From positions 101,389,319 through 101,453,318 of the forward strand of contig CP136066.1 in NCBI GenBank assembly GCA_032622095.1: DNA of 64,000 bases, given 5' to 3'. A program made the translations under genes and the position numbers. Each line of letters opens with the position of its first letter. Within the stretch, counting starts at the first letter, position 1. This stretch comes from Siphonodentalium dalli (lineage: Eukaryota; Mollusca; Scaphopoda; Gadilida; Siphonodentaliidae). This document shows positions 19,129 through 30,697 of this stretch, one piece after another. The notes beneath the pieces are model-generated. The model saw only the letters and a program-made list of their open reading frames with translations, was not told the DNA's origin and did not search any database.

Positions 19129-19178
19129 ACAGGGCTGAATAATAGTGACACATACAGGGCTGAGAAATAGTGACACAT
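19129..19178 (+). repeat. 27-bp tandem duplication next to a MITE
   Basis: ACAGGGCTGA(A/G)(T/A)AATAGTGACACAT occurs twice, directly followed by the TACAGTAATG tip of a family A copy. Confidence 0.75.
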
Positions 19179-19372
19179 ACAGTAATGCCCTAAGTAATCG
19201 ACTCCTTAAACACAGCAGAATTGTGGGTAATTTTTCAGGATTTAGTTGGAAATATGGCTTGTTGCCATTCATCAGAAAGCTCTCCGCAACAAGCCATATT
19301 TCCGACTAAATCCTGAAAAGTTACCCACAATTCTGCTGTGTTTAAGGAGTCGATTACTTAGGGCATTACTAT
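19178..19372. mobile_element. Family A palindromic MITE, copy 8, with private variants in both arms
   Basis: Left arm: AAGTAATCG, AAACACAGC, ATTGTGGGT. Right arm: ACCCACAAT, GCTGTGTTT, CGATTACTT. These variants are absent from most copies yet mirrored between the arms. Confidence 0.85.
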
Positions 19373-19401
19373 ACAGGCGTGAAAATATGGTGACCAACAT
19401 T

Positions 19402-19516
19402 TGCAGAATGGGCTAGGATCACTAAATTCACCCTCTGGGGACTTCATTCTGCTCAGGCCTTATCTTCTCTGGAAAGTATCTTATCAAATTAGCAAGTATT
19501 TTAGAATCTTTTTAAA
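19402..19516. mobile_element. Partial family C MITE, copy 2
   Basis: ACATTTGCAGAATG is followed by GGATCACTAAATTCACCCTC and TCATTCTGCTCAGGCC, then the AT-rich internal spacer. Most of the element is missing. Confidence 0.7.
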
Positions 19517-19549
19517 GTAGCCCGTAAAACTGACCTGAAAGGTATGTCT

Positions 19550-19645
19550 CAAATAAAATCAATATTAATTGATAGAAGCATTTCCAAACATTGTGTTTTG
19601 GATTCATATTTATTATTTTATACCCTGGAATCGATAAAAAACTTG
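19550..19645. mobile_element. Half copy of the TTAA element seen whole at 27480-27999
   Basis: AAATAAAATCAATATTAATTG followed by ATAGAAGCATTTCC and TATTATTTTATACCC matches one arm of the 27.5 kb element. The other arm is absent. Confidence 0.6.
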
Positions 19646-19732
19646 TGAGGAAGAGACACACTATATTTAAGGCGTTTCCAAGCATAACCTAATACTGTGG
19701 AAAGATGAGATGGACGTATAGGGTAATGGCTG

Positions 19733-19813
19733 AAACTGTACATTATTTCAGGGAATGGATCGATCAAGGCCATAGGCCGAGATCATTCCATTCGCTGAAA
19801 TAATGTACAGTTT
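19733..19813. other. 81-nt hairpin with about 27-bp stem
   Basis: AAACTGTACATTATTTCAGG and GAATGGA pair with the inverted sequence at 19786-19813, with a loop of about 26 nt and one or two mismatches. It has the size of a microRNA precursor but could equally be a tiny MITE; no matching family was seen elsewhere in the window. Confidence 0.5.
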
Positions 19814-20939
19814 GAAGCTATTATCTGACTTAAAACATGGCCGAGTCCATTTGTTTGATGTGTCACCTCTTATCATAATGGATTAAACCCGAAATTGGGT
19901 CAAGAAACCTGAGTCGTACCATGGGTTCAGCCCTATCCACTCGCTCATTGGCTGCAGGGATGGCGTGACATCTTAACCCATTGTCAACTTAATGGACAGG
20001 CAGTACCCCATTGCATTTCCGACCATTGAATGAACACGACATACCGACAATGAGCTCCTTCTGCAAAAGTTTTACGAATATCAGGAGTTTTGCCCTAACA
20101 TTTCGGCATTTGTATTAAATTATTTATGCGGCATATTTCAGATTTTGCAGAGAATTATACATTGAATGGCAGATTGGTGCGAGCGGTGTGCAAAATCAGA
20201 GATTTTGCGATCTTGTAGTTTGAGATCACGGGTAATACTGAAGATCGAAGTACTGCATTTACATGTGAATTACTATATTGGTTTAGATTTTATTGTGAGG
20301 GGTGCTACAACATGCCACCCAGGAACAGAATTAGATTCGAGAAACAAACAGTTGAAAATTCAATGCCTATTCGTGAAATGACATCATAGACATGCCTGGA
20401 ATTTTAAGTTATACACCCCCCTCACCCCATCCCGAGTGACGAGGCTCTATATATATAGGTCTACCCCTTCTGTCATGTTCTAGCAATAAATCAATCAATA
20501 AGAGTGATATTATACTTGAAAACCGTTGTCTATAGATAGCTATGTGCATACAGTATGGTATCATACATGCAAGTCATATAAAATGAAATCGTCCAGAGAC
20601 GCAGGAGTCTTCAGTAGAACATATCTATCCAAGATGGCGTCCAACATGGTTATCTGTATTATATCAGTTCTTGAAATAAGTCATTTTACGATATATTATG
20701 GTATAAGAATTATGTAGTTATACCATTTTGTGTGAAATTAATACAATCGCGGCCCTATGGCTGTCAAAAAGGTCGCAACTCCAAGCCATGCCACAACGAA
20801 AGCAACAGATTGGATAACCACCTGGGAGTGAAAATACATATTGGCAATATACAAGTCTGTTAAATATATTTAAAAGGTACACAGATCACTAAAACATCCA
20901 TCTGATGGGTTTAACGGTCACTGGAACTGGAACGGATGT
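19814..20939. other. Unannotated intergenic stretch
   Basis: No gene or recognisable repeat was found here. Short open frames (for example 20166-20381) show no family signature. Confidence 0.45.
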
Positions 20940-21760
20940 CTAGTCTGTTTCAACAATTTCTAGCTCGAGTTCGAAAACCAGGTTCGTCCAATCTTTTATA
21001 CGAGAGTTATGGGCCTTAGTTTGTCTATTTTTAGCATTTTGATTGTTCGCTAACTCATACAAACTTTGACTGATTTCAACGATATTTTCGGTAGATGAGT
21101 CTAGGATCACCTCCAAATGGGAGCTGTCAAATTTTACCAATTTCAATGAAAAACATGGCCGCCAGCAGCCATCTTGGATTTTACTCTTTGCATCACTAAA
21201 TTCTTTGGCACACCCTGCAGACCACATTTATTGGAGAATTGTTTTGAAAATTTACAGGCTTGTTTAGGAGCTTATCCCTCATCCGATCATCACCAAACTT
21301 CATATGGATACTTGGGGTGACCCCTCTAGATGGGTGCTTACCATTTTTTCCCCAATTCTGCAGGAATTTAGTTTAAAAAAACATGGCTGCCATCTTGGAT
21401 TTTACTCTTTGTATGACTAAATCCTTTAGCACACCCTGCAGGTCACAATTCTGATCCAATCTTCACCAAACTTCATATGGATCTTCGGGGTGACCTCTAA
21501 ATGGAGCCTCCCTTATTTCCCGAAATTTGTTGAAAAAAACATGGCTGCCAGCAGCCATCTTGGGTTTCAAATATGAATCCACGTCCTGCAGCCCACATTT
21601 ATTGGAGAATTGTTTTGAAACTTTTCAGGCTTGTTTAGGAAATGGGAATCTGAACGAATTTCGATGAAAACATGGCCGCTGGCAGCCATCTTGTTTTTAC
21701 CTGAGTTATGGCCCTTAATTCAGAGTTATGGTTCTTCTAATAGTTCTTCCATTTTAGTGA
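20940..21760 (+). repeat. Diverged satellite-like array, family D1
   Basis: Phrases such as AAACATGGCCGCCAGCAGCC, ATCTTGGATTTTACTCTTTG and TTTGGCACACCCTGCAG recur three or four times, with CACCAAACTTCATATGGAT between them. The unit is a little over 200 bp and strongly diverged. Open frames over it are by-products. Confidence 0.7.
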
Positions 21761-22182
21761 TTCTTGGTCAGACAGATGCAATCTTATGGGCAAAAAAACT
21801 CGACCAAGCCATCTTTGATGCGCAACCCTTGTATGATTTTAAAATTCCATACCAGTATCTTAGTGGAAAATTGTTCAATGCACAATATTTGTTCTCAGTA
21901 TATTTTTGTATGATATCTAACAATGTCACTTATTTGTGCTGATTATCAGGTGATTAGTGTTTAAAGTTATTTCAGCGTTGCCCATTCACTCAATTTCTTG
22001 CTATTTATGGCTGCTTGTACAACATATATATGTAACATTATGTAAAATGGGTTAACACGTAAACTGCCCTGAAAAACATTACTAAATTACTTTTTGGCAA
22101 CTATGATACCATACTTGGTATTGTTGTGAGTATTTTCTGGTAATGAACTAAGTTTGATTGCTGAAGCATGTTACAGTTGTTA

Positions 22183-23105
22183 GCTCAACTTTACTTGTAA
22201 AGTTTGAGCTATTGCCATGGCTTGGTATCTGTCATCCGTGTGTGTGGAGACATCCATCAACAATTTCCATTAGCATGGGCTACAGGTCATACCTTTGGTC
22301 GGATCATGACATTTGTCATGGCTGTTGACACGTAGGTGGGAACAAGTCATTTTGGGGTCATTCGGCCAAAAAACATGGCCACCGGCAGCCATCTTGGATT
22401 TTAGTCTTTGCATGACCTAAGTCCTTTGGCATGGGCTACAGATCGTACCTTTGGTCGGATCATTATGAAATGGCTGTTGACATTGACATGTAGATGAGAA
22501 CGAATCATTTTGGAGTCACTCGGCCATAAAACATGGCTGCCGACAGCCACCTTGGATTTTACGCTTTGAATGACTAAATCCTTTGGCATGGGCTACAGGT
22601 CATACCTTTGTCGGATCATCATGAAGTTTGTCATGGATGTTAAAGTGATATGAAACACTCCGGTTGGGTGATCAAATAGAAATGGTGAATAATCTTGCTC
22701 AAAGTAGTTATTTTTACGAATATATTATCAAAATTTACAGCACACGTCATTCTTATATATTAATCAAATGCAATGACTCTAAATGGAGAAATCATTTGCG
22801 TTAGTTTATCGCCGATTGCTGCGTCCCGAATAGAGATGTAAATATTTACAATTGAGCGTAATTCAGACGATGATTTCTATGGAGTGGTATGGTCGATTTC
22901 TTTGAGTTTTTCGGCGATGTTATTATAATGCTACATACCCCATGTTGCCATAGCGCCTGGGTACTAACTTGTCAGTTCTAAGCACCCGAGCAAGTCCATA
23001 ATATGTCTTTAACATTGACATGTAGATGTGAACGAGTCATTTTGGGGTCATTCGGCAAAACAAAACATGGCTGCCATCTTGGATTTCAAAATTTAAATCA
23101 TCATG
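22183..23105 (+). repeat. Satellite-like array, family D2, interrupted by a TTAA element
   Basis: It begins with the palindromic end TTAGCTCAACTT...AAGTTTGAGCTATTGCCAT, then units with GGGCTACAGGTCATACCTTT, ACGAGTCATTTTGGGGTCAT and AACATGGCTGCC. The element at 22644-23008 sits inside one unit. The same structure in reverse orientation occurs at 50863-51893. Confidence 0.75.
22644..23008 (+). mobile_element. TTAA-flanked element, family F, inserted in the D2 array
   Basis: TTAA lies on both sides (22640-22643, 23009-23012), between GGATG and CATTGACATG of a D2 unit. It starts AGTGATATGAAACACTCC and ends CCATAATATGTCT. Removing it with one TTAA restores a normal D2 unit. A second copy lies at 32139-32586. 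Confidence 0.8.
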
Positions 23106-23206
23106 CCATTTATTGCTCATCACAAAAATTTAATTTCCTTGCAAAGTTGAGTTACAGTGTCAGGGACACTTTCATTGTTGTTGTTGTAACTAAATTAGAT
23201 GATAAG

Positions 23207-24320
23207 CAGGGTTCGCGCTGCCTATTGCCAATTTAGCAAATTGCTATAAAAAAAATTAAATGGCTCCAAAAAAATCCTGATTGGCTACAAAAAGTGGCAC
23301 CTAGCTTTTTGCCATTTGGCAATTGGTACCCATCGGGCATATAATAAAGCTTGCAGTCAATCGGTCGGAAACAAAACACACATCGATATCCGGTCGCGAC
23401 ATAGCTAATTGGGTCCTAATTGAAAGCGTATAATAGATTCGCGGCTTATGTCAGATTGACTTATTTTATCGCTGTGGTGAAAGGGTTTCGAATTTCTACT
23501 CGATAACAACACTAAGTACGGTTATTGACTCCAATTTGACAAACATTAGCCAAACAAAGGGCTTCCTGAAGTCTACATCGTTAGGAAGCTGTGTATTGAT
23601 AGTAGGTGTTAGATAAATTATCATAAATATGTCCTTCGTAACTCAGCTTTCACAAACTGACATATAGCAAATATGAATCGTAAGCGCAAGTTAGATTTCA
23701 GCAATAATGCATCAGACACGCAACATCCTTCTAAAATGAAGAAAGTTACTGATTTCTTCGGACATTCAGACATTACCGATAGTCCAAATACAGTGGTTGA
23801 TTTAACATCGACGTGTGCTACACCACCTAAACCGAGCAACATACTAGTGTCCAATGTCACGAGAACTCCACAAAAAGTTGCAAGTTCGCCAAAACGAAAA
23901 TTCCGAAATGAGTGGAAAATATCTCACGAATGGCTATCATTCGATGGAGACAAAAATGCTATGTTCTGTTCTACATGCCGTGTTGCGAATGTTAACAACA
24001 TGTTCGTAACTGGTTGTAGTATAATGAAGAAAGATCTTATTCTGAAACACGAGCTAACCAAAGGTATGTGTTCAATGTTTCAAATTTGATTTAAATATCA
24101 CGCTATGTACAACGGGGAGTAACTCTATCATTCATTTCTATCATTATTTTCACATACAATTGTATATGATACGTCACAAGTTCGGAAAACCAAATTCAAA
24201 AGTGGCACCAAAAAATATTGGTCGAAAAAAAGTGGCAACAGAAAGTATAAAGTGGCTCTAAAAATAATGCAATTGGCAACATTGTTGGCACCTGGGAATT
24301 TTGGGCCAGCGCGAACCCTG
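23207..24320 (+). mobile_element. hAT-like element with 8-bp TSD ATGATAAG
   Basis: The inverted ends are CAGGGTTCGCGCTG and CAGCGCGAACCCTG. ATGATAAG is repeated at 23199-23206 and 24321-24328. Subterminal GTGGC(A/T)(A/C)C motifs occur on both sides. The element carries one ORF (23673-24089) but no transposase catalytic domain, so it looks like a deletion derivative or a carrier of a captured exon. Confidence 0.9.
23673..24089 (+). CDS. N-terminal exon of a ZNF862-like / TTF-type zinc-finger hAT protein, inside the hAT-like element
   Basis: The ORF starts with MNRKRKLDFS and a Lys/Ser-rich region with KVTDFFGHSD near residues 24-33. Residues about 79-131 hold WKISHEWLSFDGDKNAMFC, then C-x2-C, ending LKHELTKG. 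This C-x2-C start of a TTF/BED-like finger is typical of hAT-derived proteins of the ZNF862/KIAA1586 type. At 24065 the frame meets GGTATGTG, a good splice donor, so the real exon probably ends at about 24064 and the last eight codons are intronic. No downstream exon lies within the element. The family is inferred from the motif pattern. Confidence 0.6.
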   Translation: MNRKRKLDFSNNASDTQHPSKMKKVTDFFGHSDITDSPNTVVDLTSTCATPPKPSNILVSNVTRTPQKVASSPKRKFRNEWKISHEWLSFDGDKNAMFCSTCRVANVNNMFVTGCSIMKKDLILKHELTKGMCSMFQI

Positions 24321-25045
24321 ATGATAAGGGGACCCTTGAATCAGATGGCATCTTTAATGTCTGGAAATATCTTACAGAACTAACCCCCACCCACTCCTAA
24401 CATATTGAAGCTCCCAACAATGAAATATTGAGGTTAATGAAGAAAGATAATTTATAACATAATTTTTTATTTATGTGACATGATCAACAATGTTGGTTTG
24501 GAAAAAAATATAGTATTTACAATAGCATGGTTGTTTATGCTTCTCATAAAATGGCAATTTGCGTATAGGTATTGACACCTGTCAATAATTGTACAGTATA
24601 TACAAGTGCTTAAAAATAAACAACATAACGGATAGTTTTATCAATATTTAAGTTGATAAATGTATATCATATAAGTAACATTTGTTGATAATATTCTTCA
24701 AAAAATCAGAATGATTTGAGAATTGCCAAAAAGCAGTAAGACAGTCAAAAAGTATGGGCAGTCAAGTATTTAGAACTACATGTAGCTTCAAATATATATA
24801 TATTATATTTTCATCAACTTTTTATGTCAAAATATAAATCCCCACTCCGTGTTATCCTACTCTCAATTTGTTATCCTACTCTCAGCATTGTGTCACAACG
24901 CCAATGTGTACATCATTCGGTATCCTTGCACGTTAAATTAACAGGAATGACTGGTGATATTTAGCTTTAAGAACATGTTAGGTCTAACCGTGTGTTTCAT
25001 TGTGGTGTGGGTCATAACAAACTGATGTAGAAAATATAATAAACA

Positions 25046-25194
25046 CAATAGTCAACTGTACTGAGTAGCGTACTGATTTTCTTCTCTCGTGAGATGCGAG
25101 GAATATTTTCACTCAGCTAGCACCTCGTAAAAATAATCATCAGCATCTGACTCAAGGAGAAAAACCGTACGCTACTCAGAACAGTTAACTATTG
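25046..25194. mobile_element. Short MITE with inverted ends of about 35 bp
   Basis: CAATAGTCAACTGTACTGAG and TAGCGTAC at the left face GTACGCTACTCAGAACAG and TTAACTATTG at the right. It is 149 bp long with no coding capacity. Confidence 0.75.
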
Positions 25195-25206
25195 TCTATA
25201 TATAGG

Positions 25207-25615
25207 TTGTCACCACCTTATGGGTTTCTGAGAACCGTACTCAGGTTGAGCTGCCTTTTCTTGGCGCTATACAAGCCTTGAAATAGTGTGTCTGTCATTT
25301 GCAGAATGAGGTCTCCAGAGGTTGAATTTAGTGATGCTACCCCACATAGCGGGCTAGCATCACCAAATTCACCCTCTGGGAACCTCATTCTGCTGAGGTG
25401 TAAGCAGAATGAGGTCTCCAGAGGGTGAATTTGGTGATGCTATCCCGCCGTGCGGGGTAGCATCACTAAATTCACCCTCTGGGGACCTCATTCTGCAATT
25501 GACAGACACACTATTTCAAGGCTTGGCGCTATATCGATGAGTCCACCAGGACGATTCAATCGCAACCCAGAGAAGGTAGCGAGACTTGAATACTGACCTC
25601 GGGAACCTACATGAT
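25207..25615. mobile_element. Outer element with GGTTGTCA ends, interrupted by a family C MITE
   Basis: GGTTGTCACCACCTTATGGG at the left and the inverted CATGATGTTGACAACC at the right form ends of about 25 bp with mismatches. The family C copy at 25272-25525 lies inside. The original element was about 150 bp. Confidence 0.55.
25272..25525. mobile_element. hAT-like MITE, family C, copy 3, 8-bp TSD GCGCTATA
   Basis: The ends are CAAGCCTTGAAATAGTGTG and CACTATTTCAAGGCTTG. GCGCTATA is repeated at 25264-25271 and 25526-25533. Two palindromes of about 90 bp (GCAGAATGAGGTC...GACCTCATTCTGC) stand side by side, with the long AT spacer of other copies absent. Confidence 0.9.
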
Positions 25616-26406
25616 GTTGACAACCAATTTATCTTACAATTCATTAAATAGAATATCGAATAAAATCATGGAAACTACGTAATTTCGCAGATTAAATAGC
25701 ACACAGCTAACATCATTATGCATCACTGCAAAGTATTATGTCATCAACAAAATAGGACCATTTGTGTATACATGCTGAATCAGAACATGGCAGTTTCATA
25801 AAATGCGACCAATTTTTCAAGTGTTTTTCATCCTTGCCACCGGAAATGTGTCAGTTGATTTAGAATGACATATGTATATTGTGAAGAGAATATTGAGATA
25901 AATTATGCCAATTACCATCGAGAATACGGATTGTTGCCATGGAGGATACAGAATCAGAAACCACCTAGTCATTTCCACATGCATTTGAGGAAAATTAAGC
26001 TAATTGTAAGTTAATTATGATATCTTTGACAATTGAGAGAAATCATTGAATAATTAAAGATATCTTAATATATTATTTAATGTTCTCTTCAAATCATCTG
26101 AAATTACAACCAATTTATTTATAGCTAGCTCTAAATATGTGAAACTAACACAATACATGTGAAGAAAACTTCAAATATTTGCATTAATTTTATGTTTATT
26201 TGACTGCCCACAAAGATTAAATTTTCAAACATTGTAATTTTGGACAAATAGTAGATCGGTCATTTGTCCGACTATGCATGAAAAGAAAAAGGCAGGTGGT
26301 AATTTCATAGTTTTTCTACATTTGATTAAATGTTGTTACATCATGAGGTATTAAGTCACACTTGCAGTTATTGTAACATGTAGTTTCCAGCCTCTTAACG
26401 TCAACT
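25616..26406. other. Unannotated intergenic stretch
   Basis: AT-rich sequence with no gene, RNA or repeat that I can recognise. Confidence 0.4.
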
Positions 26407-26414
26407 GTAACAGC

Positions 26415-26822
26415 CAGGCCTAAACATATGGTGCTGGACAGTTGCAGAATGTGGTCCCCAGATGGTGAATTGAGTGACGCTACCCCGCACAGCGGGCTAG
26501 AGTCACCAAATTAATCCCCTGGGGACCTATTTCTGCATAGCCTCATCTACTATGGGAGATCTGGACATAAATTTAAGATCCCAGATGGTGATGTGCACCC
26601 ATTGGGCACCTCGATTATGCAATGTGTCGTCTGCCAATTTGGGGACATAGAGAAACTAAACTAAAACAGAAAAAGAAACTGTCTAAAGAAGTTCTTGTTA
26701 ATTTGATACGATAGTTTCTAAAGACGACGATGCCAAAGCAGAATGAGATCCCCATAGGGTGTATGTATTCACCCTCTGGGGACCTCATTCTGCACATATC
26801 CAGTACCATATTTTGAGGCCCG
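26415..26822. mobile_element. hAT-like MITE, family C, copy 4 (CAGGCC subtype)
   Basis: The ends are CAGGCCTAAACATATGG and CCATATTTTGAGGCCCG. GTAACAGC (26407-26414) and GCAACAGC (26823-26830) form a near-perfect 8-bp TSD. Internal hairpins and the AT-rich spacer match copy 1. Confidence 0.8.
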
Positions 26823-26986
26823 GCAACAGCAGATATTCAACTCAGATTGTGAATATTTCACACAACTTGATTTGACTGAAATGCTTGATTCAGAATAAAT
26901 ATGTTAAAAAAAAACATCAGGGATAAACAATGTGGACTGCTGTAAATGATGGAAGGAGGTGTACCTTCAACCACGTCACTTCTTAG

Positions 26987-27141
26987 TACAGTAAAACCTC
27001 TCCAAACCGGAACCCTCTCTACACTGAACAAATATGTTGGTCCCGAATTAAGCAAAGTGTGTATTGTCATTAATAATAACATCTATAATCAAGAACATCT
27101 GTACTCCGAACGGACTACATTTTTAGTCCGTTATTACTGTA
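26987..27141. mobile_element. TACAGTAAAACCTC-ended MITE (pogo/Tigger-like)
   Basis: The left end is TACAGTAAAACCTCTCC; the right end is GTCCGTTATTACTGTA. CAGTAAAACCTC-type termini with TA flanks are typical of pogo-group MITEs. It is 155 bp long and noncoding. Confidence 0.65.
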
Positions 27142-27479
27142 CACATGATATTTTACCTCCGGAATCCGATTGCACGTTCATACCAGTGATATATGATTTC
27201 ATACAGTTGTCTTTCGTACTGATCTTATTAGTGATCTTTTGTTCAGTGAATTATTTGAATCAGATAATAATAGCAGGTGTCTAATTAGATATCAGTGTTT
27301 TTTTCAAACATTGAGTGATTAACTGAGACTTTAATTGTTGGTAGTTTGTTTTGATACCAGTTAACCCCCGAATTGAACTATCAAGTGGTGTTTAATACCA
27401 CTGTACAAAACACACACTTTAGTTTTCCAAAATATGCTGTACATATTGCAAACGTTAACATATTTTTTTTCATTCTTAA

Positions 27480-27999
27480 AGGTGAATTATCTCTTTGTAA
27501 ACATGTATTATATAGTTACCGGGGTATAAAATATTAGATTTGAATCGAAGACTCCTGTACGGAAATGCTTCTATCGATCAATATTAATTTTATTTCGAAT
27601 ATTTTCTGGTCTAAAAAGATGTGTTTGTTCAGCTAACGAACAATGGTGGTTACTGTTAACAGAGACCAGAAATTATATTGTGCAATTTTGTCACAAATAA
27701 ACGTTAATTATACTCATTATCGCTTATATCTGTGGAACAAAACAACACAAACAACCAATCTGTGACATGTGGCATTCGTTGCGTAGCCGTAGGAACAACC
27801 CAGTGCTCTATATCGCAATATGGTCTCATCCGAATGGTCGGTTCTAAAAATAGTAACATAAACGGGCCCGATTTAATATTCGAAATAAAATCAATATTAA
27901 TTGATAGAAGCTTTTCCGGACATAGGTCTTCAGTTCATATCTATTATTTTATACCCACGCAACTATTTAAAATTTGTTATTTAAAGAGATAATCCATCT
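27480..27999. mobile_element. TTAA-flanked MITE with long inverted arms
   Basis: TTAA is found at 27476-27479 and 28000-28003. The ends are AGGTGAATTATCTCTTT and AAAGAGATAATCCATCT. Inverted arms of about 120 bp include GGTATAAAATATTAGATTTG and TCGAAATAAAATCAATATT. A half copy lies at 19550-19645. The termini do not begin CCC, so piggyBac affinity is uncertain. Confidence 0.75.
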
Positions 28000-28003
28000 T
28001 TAA

Positions 28004-28561
28004 TACTTTCTTTCTGGTTTCAAATTGTCTGTTTTTGAGGTAGTTCAGGACACCAATCTGGTAGAGTTTTGTGGACAGTTTTTAGTAGTTTATTAAATGA
28101 TTAAGGTGGACAATTTATTATTCAGCAAACAAATTACACTGAATGATGATAATATTGTAAATTTTCAGCTTGGAATTGAATTAATCGGGTCTATTTTCGT
28201 CCAAATATTAGCTTGCAAGTTTTATGTGTGTAATTAATCGAAAAATAGTAATCGACGGGTTCTTTAATCAATTGGTGTCGCCTGAAGTTTCATCTATTAA
28301 AAATGCTGTGTTATGTCTTGATATCAGCGACATTCCGATCTGATCGTGATGCAATTTCAATAAACTGAACACCTCTCAAAACCATACAAAAAGGTCATTC
28401 CGGAAGCTGTTTGGCTTATTGATGTTTGACTGTAATGATTAACTCGAGTTCTAAGTTGTGAGCATCATGCTATGCTCACATCGTTATTCGGAATAATATT
28501 TTGTCAATAACGTATCACATAAAACATTAAGAGAAGATTGTATCACAAGAAGCATTGCTGT
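28004..28561. other. Unannotated intergenic stretch
   Basis: AT-rich sequence between two MITEs. I see no gene or repeat. Confidence 0.4.
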
Positions 28562-28784
28562 GAACCCTTTCATGATGGGAGCTGCGCTGGTGCAGCATTA
28601 AAGATCATGTGCCAGTGCATTATATTATATATGCGAGTCTCCCACAAGTTTGAGGTAAATATTGATAGGCCAAAGTATTCTCTTATATATGCGAGGCTCC
28701 CTATGGCAGACTCACATATATAAGAGAATGCATTGGCACAGGGTTTTCGCAAAATTTCAGCAAGCTCCAGACATGGAAGGGTTA
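28562..28784 (+). mobile_element. Family P1 (TTAA/CCC) MITE, copy 6
   Basis: It begins AACCCTTTCATGATGGGAGC and ends GACATGGAAGGGTTAA. The first hairpin is broken (its left half only), and the second is intact. Confidence 0.8.
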
Positions 28785-28913
28785 AGCTTCAGAAAAGATA
28801 GTCAACATATGACAAATGAGAGAATGATTTCAGCAGGCTAGACTGCAGATTGTTTTATATGAATGACAGAAAACCTGAATGAGAATACCACTGTCTCACT
28901 GATGCTGAATACA

Positions 28914-29129
28914 TACAGTAATGCCCTGAATAATCGACTCCTTAACCACAGCAGAATTATGTGTAATTTTTCAGGATTTAGTCGGAAATATGGCTTGTTG
29001 CCATTCATCGGAATGCTCTCAGTGAGAGCTTTCCGATGAATGGCAACAAACCTTATTGCGACTAAATCCTGAAAAGTTACCCATAATTCTGCTGTGGTTA
29101 GGGAGTCAATTATGTAGGGCATTACTGTA
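28914..29129. mobile_element. Family A palindromic MITE, copy 9
   Basis: A complete palindrome with tips TACAGTAATGCCC and GGGCATTACTGTA and scattered substitutions. Confidence 0.85.
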
Positions 29130-29246
29130 ACACATAACTGGATTTTGCGTTCTGGTTGTCAGCTTATGCCGCGAATGTGATGGCGTAAAGGATTGTTATT
29201 CTTCATTGACCATAAGGCTGCCATTAATTGTAATCTAGTAACACAA

Positions 29247-29686
29247 ACAAACCTGATATTCTGTGTCTGACATTTGCAGTATGAGGTCCCCAGAGGGTGA
29301 ATTTAGTGACACAATCCTGCACTGAAGGCTGGCATCACCAAATTCACCATTGGGGACCTCATTCTGCTTAGGCCTCAACTGCTATAGGAGACCTAGGATC
29401 GGATTGAAGTTCCCCAGTTGAAGTTGGTGATATACACCCATTAGTCACCTCGATTATGCAATTCATCTTCTGCAAATTAGGGGACACAGAAACTGAACAA
29501 AAGGGAAAAAGTACTAAAAGAATGTTAATTTGAGACTATAGATACTTCCCAGAAGATGAGGCCTAAGCAGAATGAGGTCCCCAGAGGGTGATTTTGTTGA
29601 TACTATCCACTGTGCAGGATAGTCACTAAATTCACCCTCTGTGAACCTCATTTTGTATATGACAGATTCAATATTTCCAAGCTTGG
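29247..29686. mobile_element. hAT-like MITE, family C, copy 5
   Basis: It is flanked by AACACAA (29240-29246, 29687-29693). The ends are diverged, but the internal CCCCAGAGGGTGAATTTAGTG hairpins and the AT spacer are clear. Confidence 0.7.
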
Positions 29687-29693
29687 AACACAA

Positions 29694-30437
29694 TGTTCAG
29701 CTCTGTATTTACTACATGCTCCATTCTGTCTGATGTTATTCAAAGATTTCTCAATTTATATTCTCAATTTGGCATATTTAAGAGGCTTTTATTTTAAAAT
29801 TCCAGCTGCATTGTCAAGTCAAATATGTTGTGTACCTCCAACATCTTTGCCTTCCACATATGTACATATATAGCGGTAACAGATTTTATTATGCAAGTAG
29901 TCAACTGTGACAGTGTAAAGTGAATAAATTCTTATTATCTGCATTCTAATATGGACTTTAGGTCACTTCTCAAAACACGTATTCCAGGAATATTGTTAAT
30001 TATATTCACATCATACGTGGTGTAGAAATCATGTCATGTGAATCCCACATTATTAGATCCAATGAAACAAGTTCTGAAATTTCTCAAAATAGGATGAAAC
30101 AGGAATTTTGAGGTATAAATAATGATGTATTGTATCTATAATACACATGTAAATGTATTTAATAACCAACATGAAAGAGGTGTAAATGTCTCTCAAGCTT
30201 ATGCAATGTTTTTGATACATGAACTTGAGCGATTTCAATAGTGGATGTTTTTATCCCAATGTTTTCTATTAGTTTAAAATGGATGCGTGGCAATGCATTG
30301 AATGAACATACATGGTATTTGGTTCAGATTTGTGACTGTGCAGGGGCAGATGACCAGATTTCTATGATAAACATTCCTGCGTCAGATTTTTCAAGTTTGT
30401 TTTTAAAATTGTCAAGTGAGTGCCACCTAAACCATTC
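29694..30437. other. Unannotated stretch downstream of the zinc-finger gene
   Basis: No gene was found. Two AATAAA signals on the - strand (near 29785 and 29886) could serve the zinc-finger transcript if its 3' UTR crosses the MITEs at 30438-31107. That is only a possibility. Confidence 0.35.
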
Positions 30438-30618
30438 TACACTAATGCCCTAAATAATCGACTCCTTAACCACAGCAGAATTATGGGTAATTTTTCAGGA
30501 TTTAGTCGGATATATGGCTTATTGCCATTCATCAGAAAGCCATATTTCGACTAAATCCTGAAAAGTTACCCATAATTCTGCTGTGGTTAAGGAGTCGATT
30601 ATTTAGGGCATTACTGTA
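30438..30618. mobile_element. Family A palindromic MITE, copy 10, shortened centre
   Basis: The tips are TACACTAATGCCC and GGGCATTACTGTA. The centre and part of the right arm are deleted. Confidence 0.8.
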
Positions 30619-30697
30619 TATTCGTATGACTGTTAGTTTAACTTATTACCTGAACATTTCTTAAGGATCCTACTCGCCAATGAGTATTTAGAAAAGA

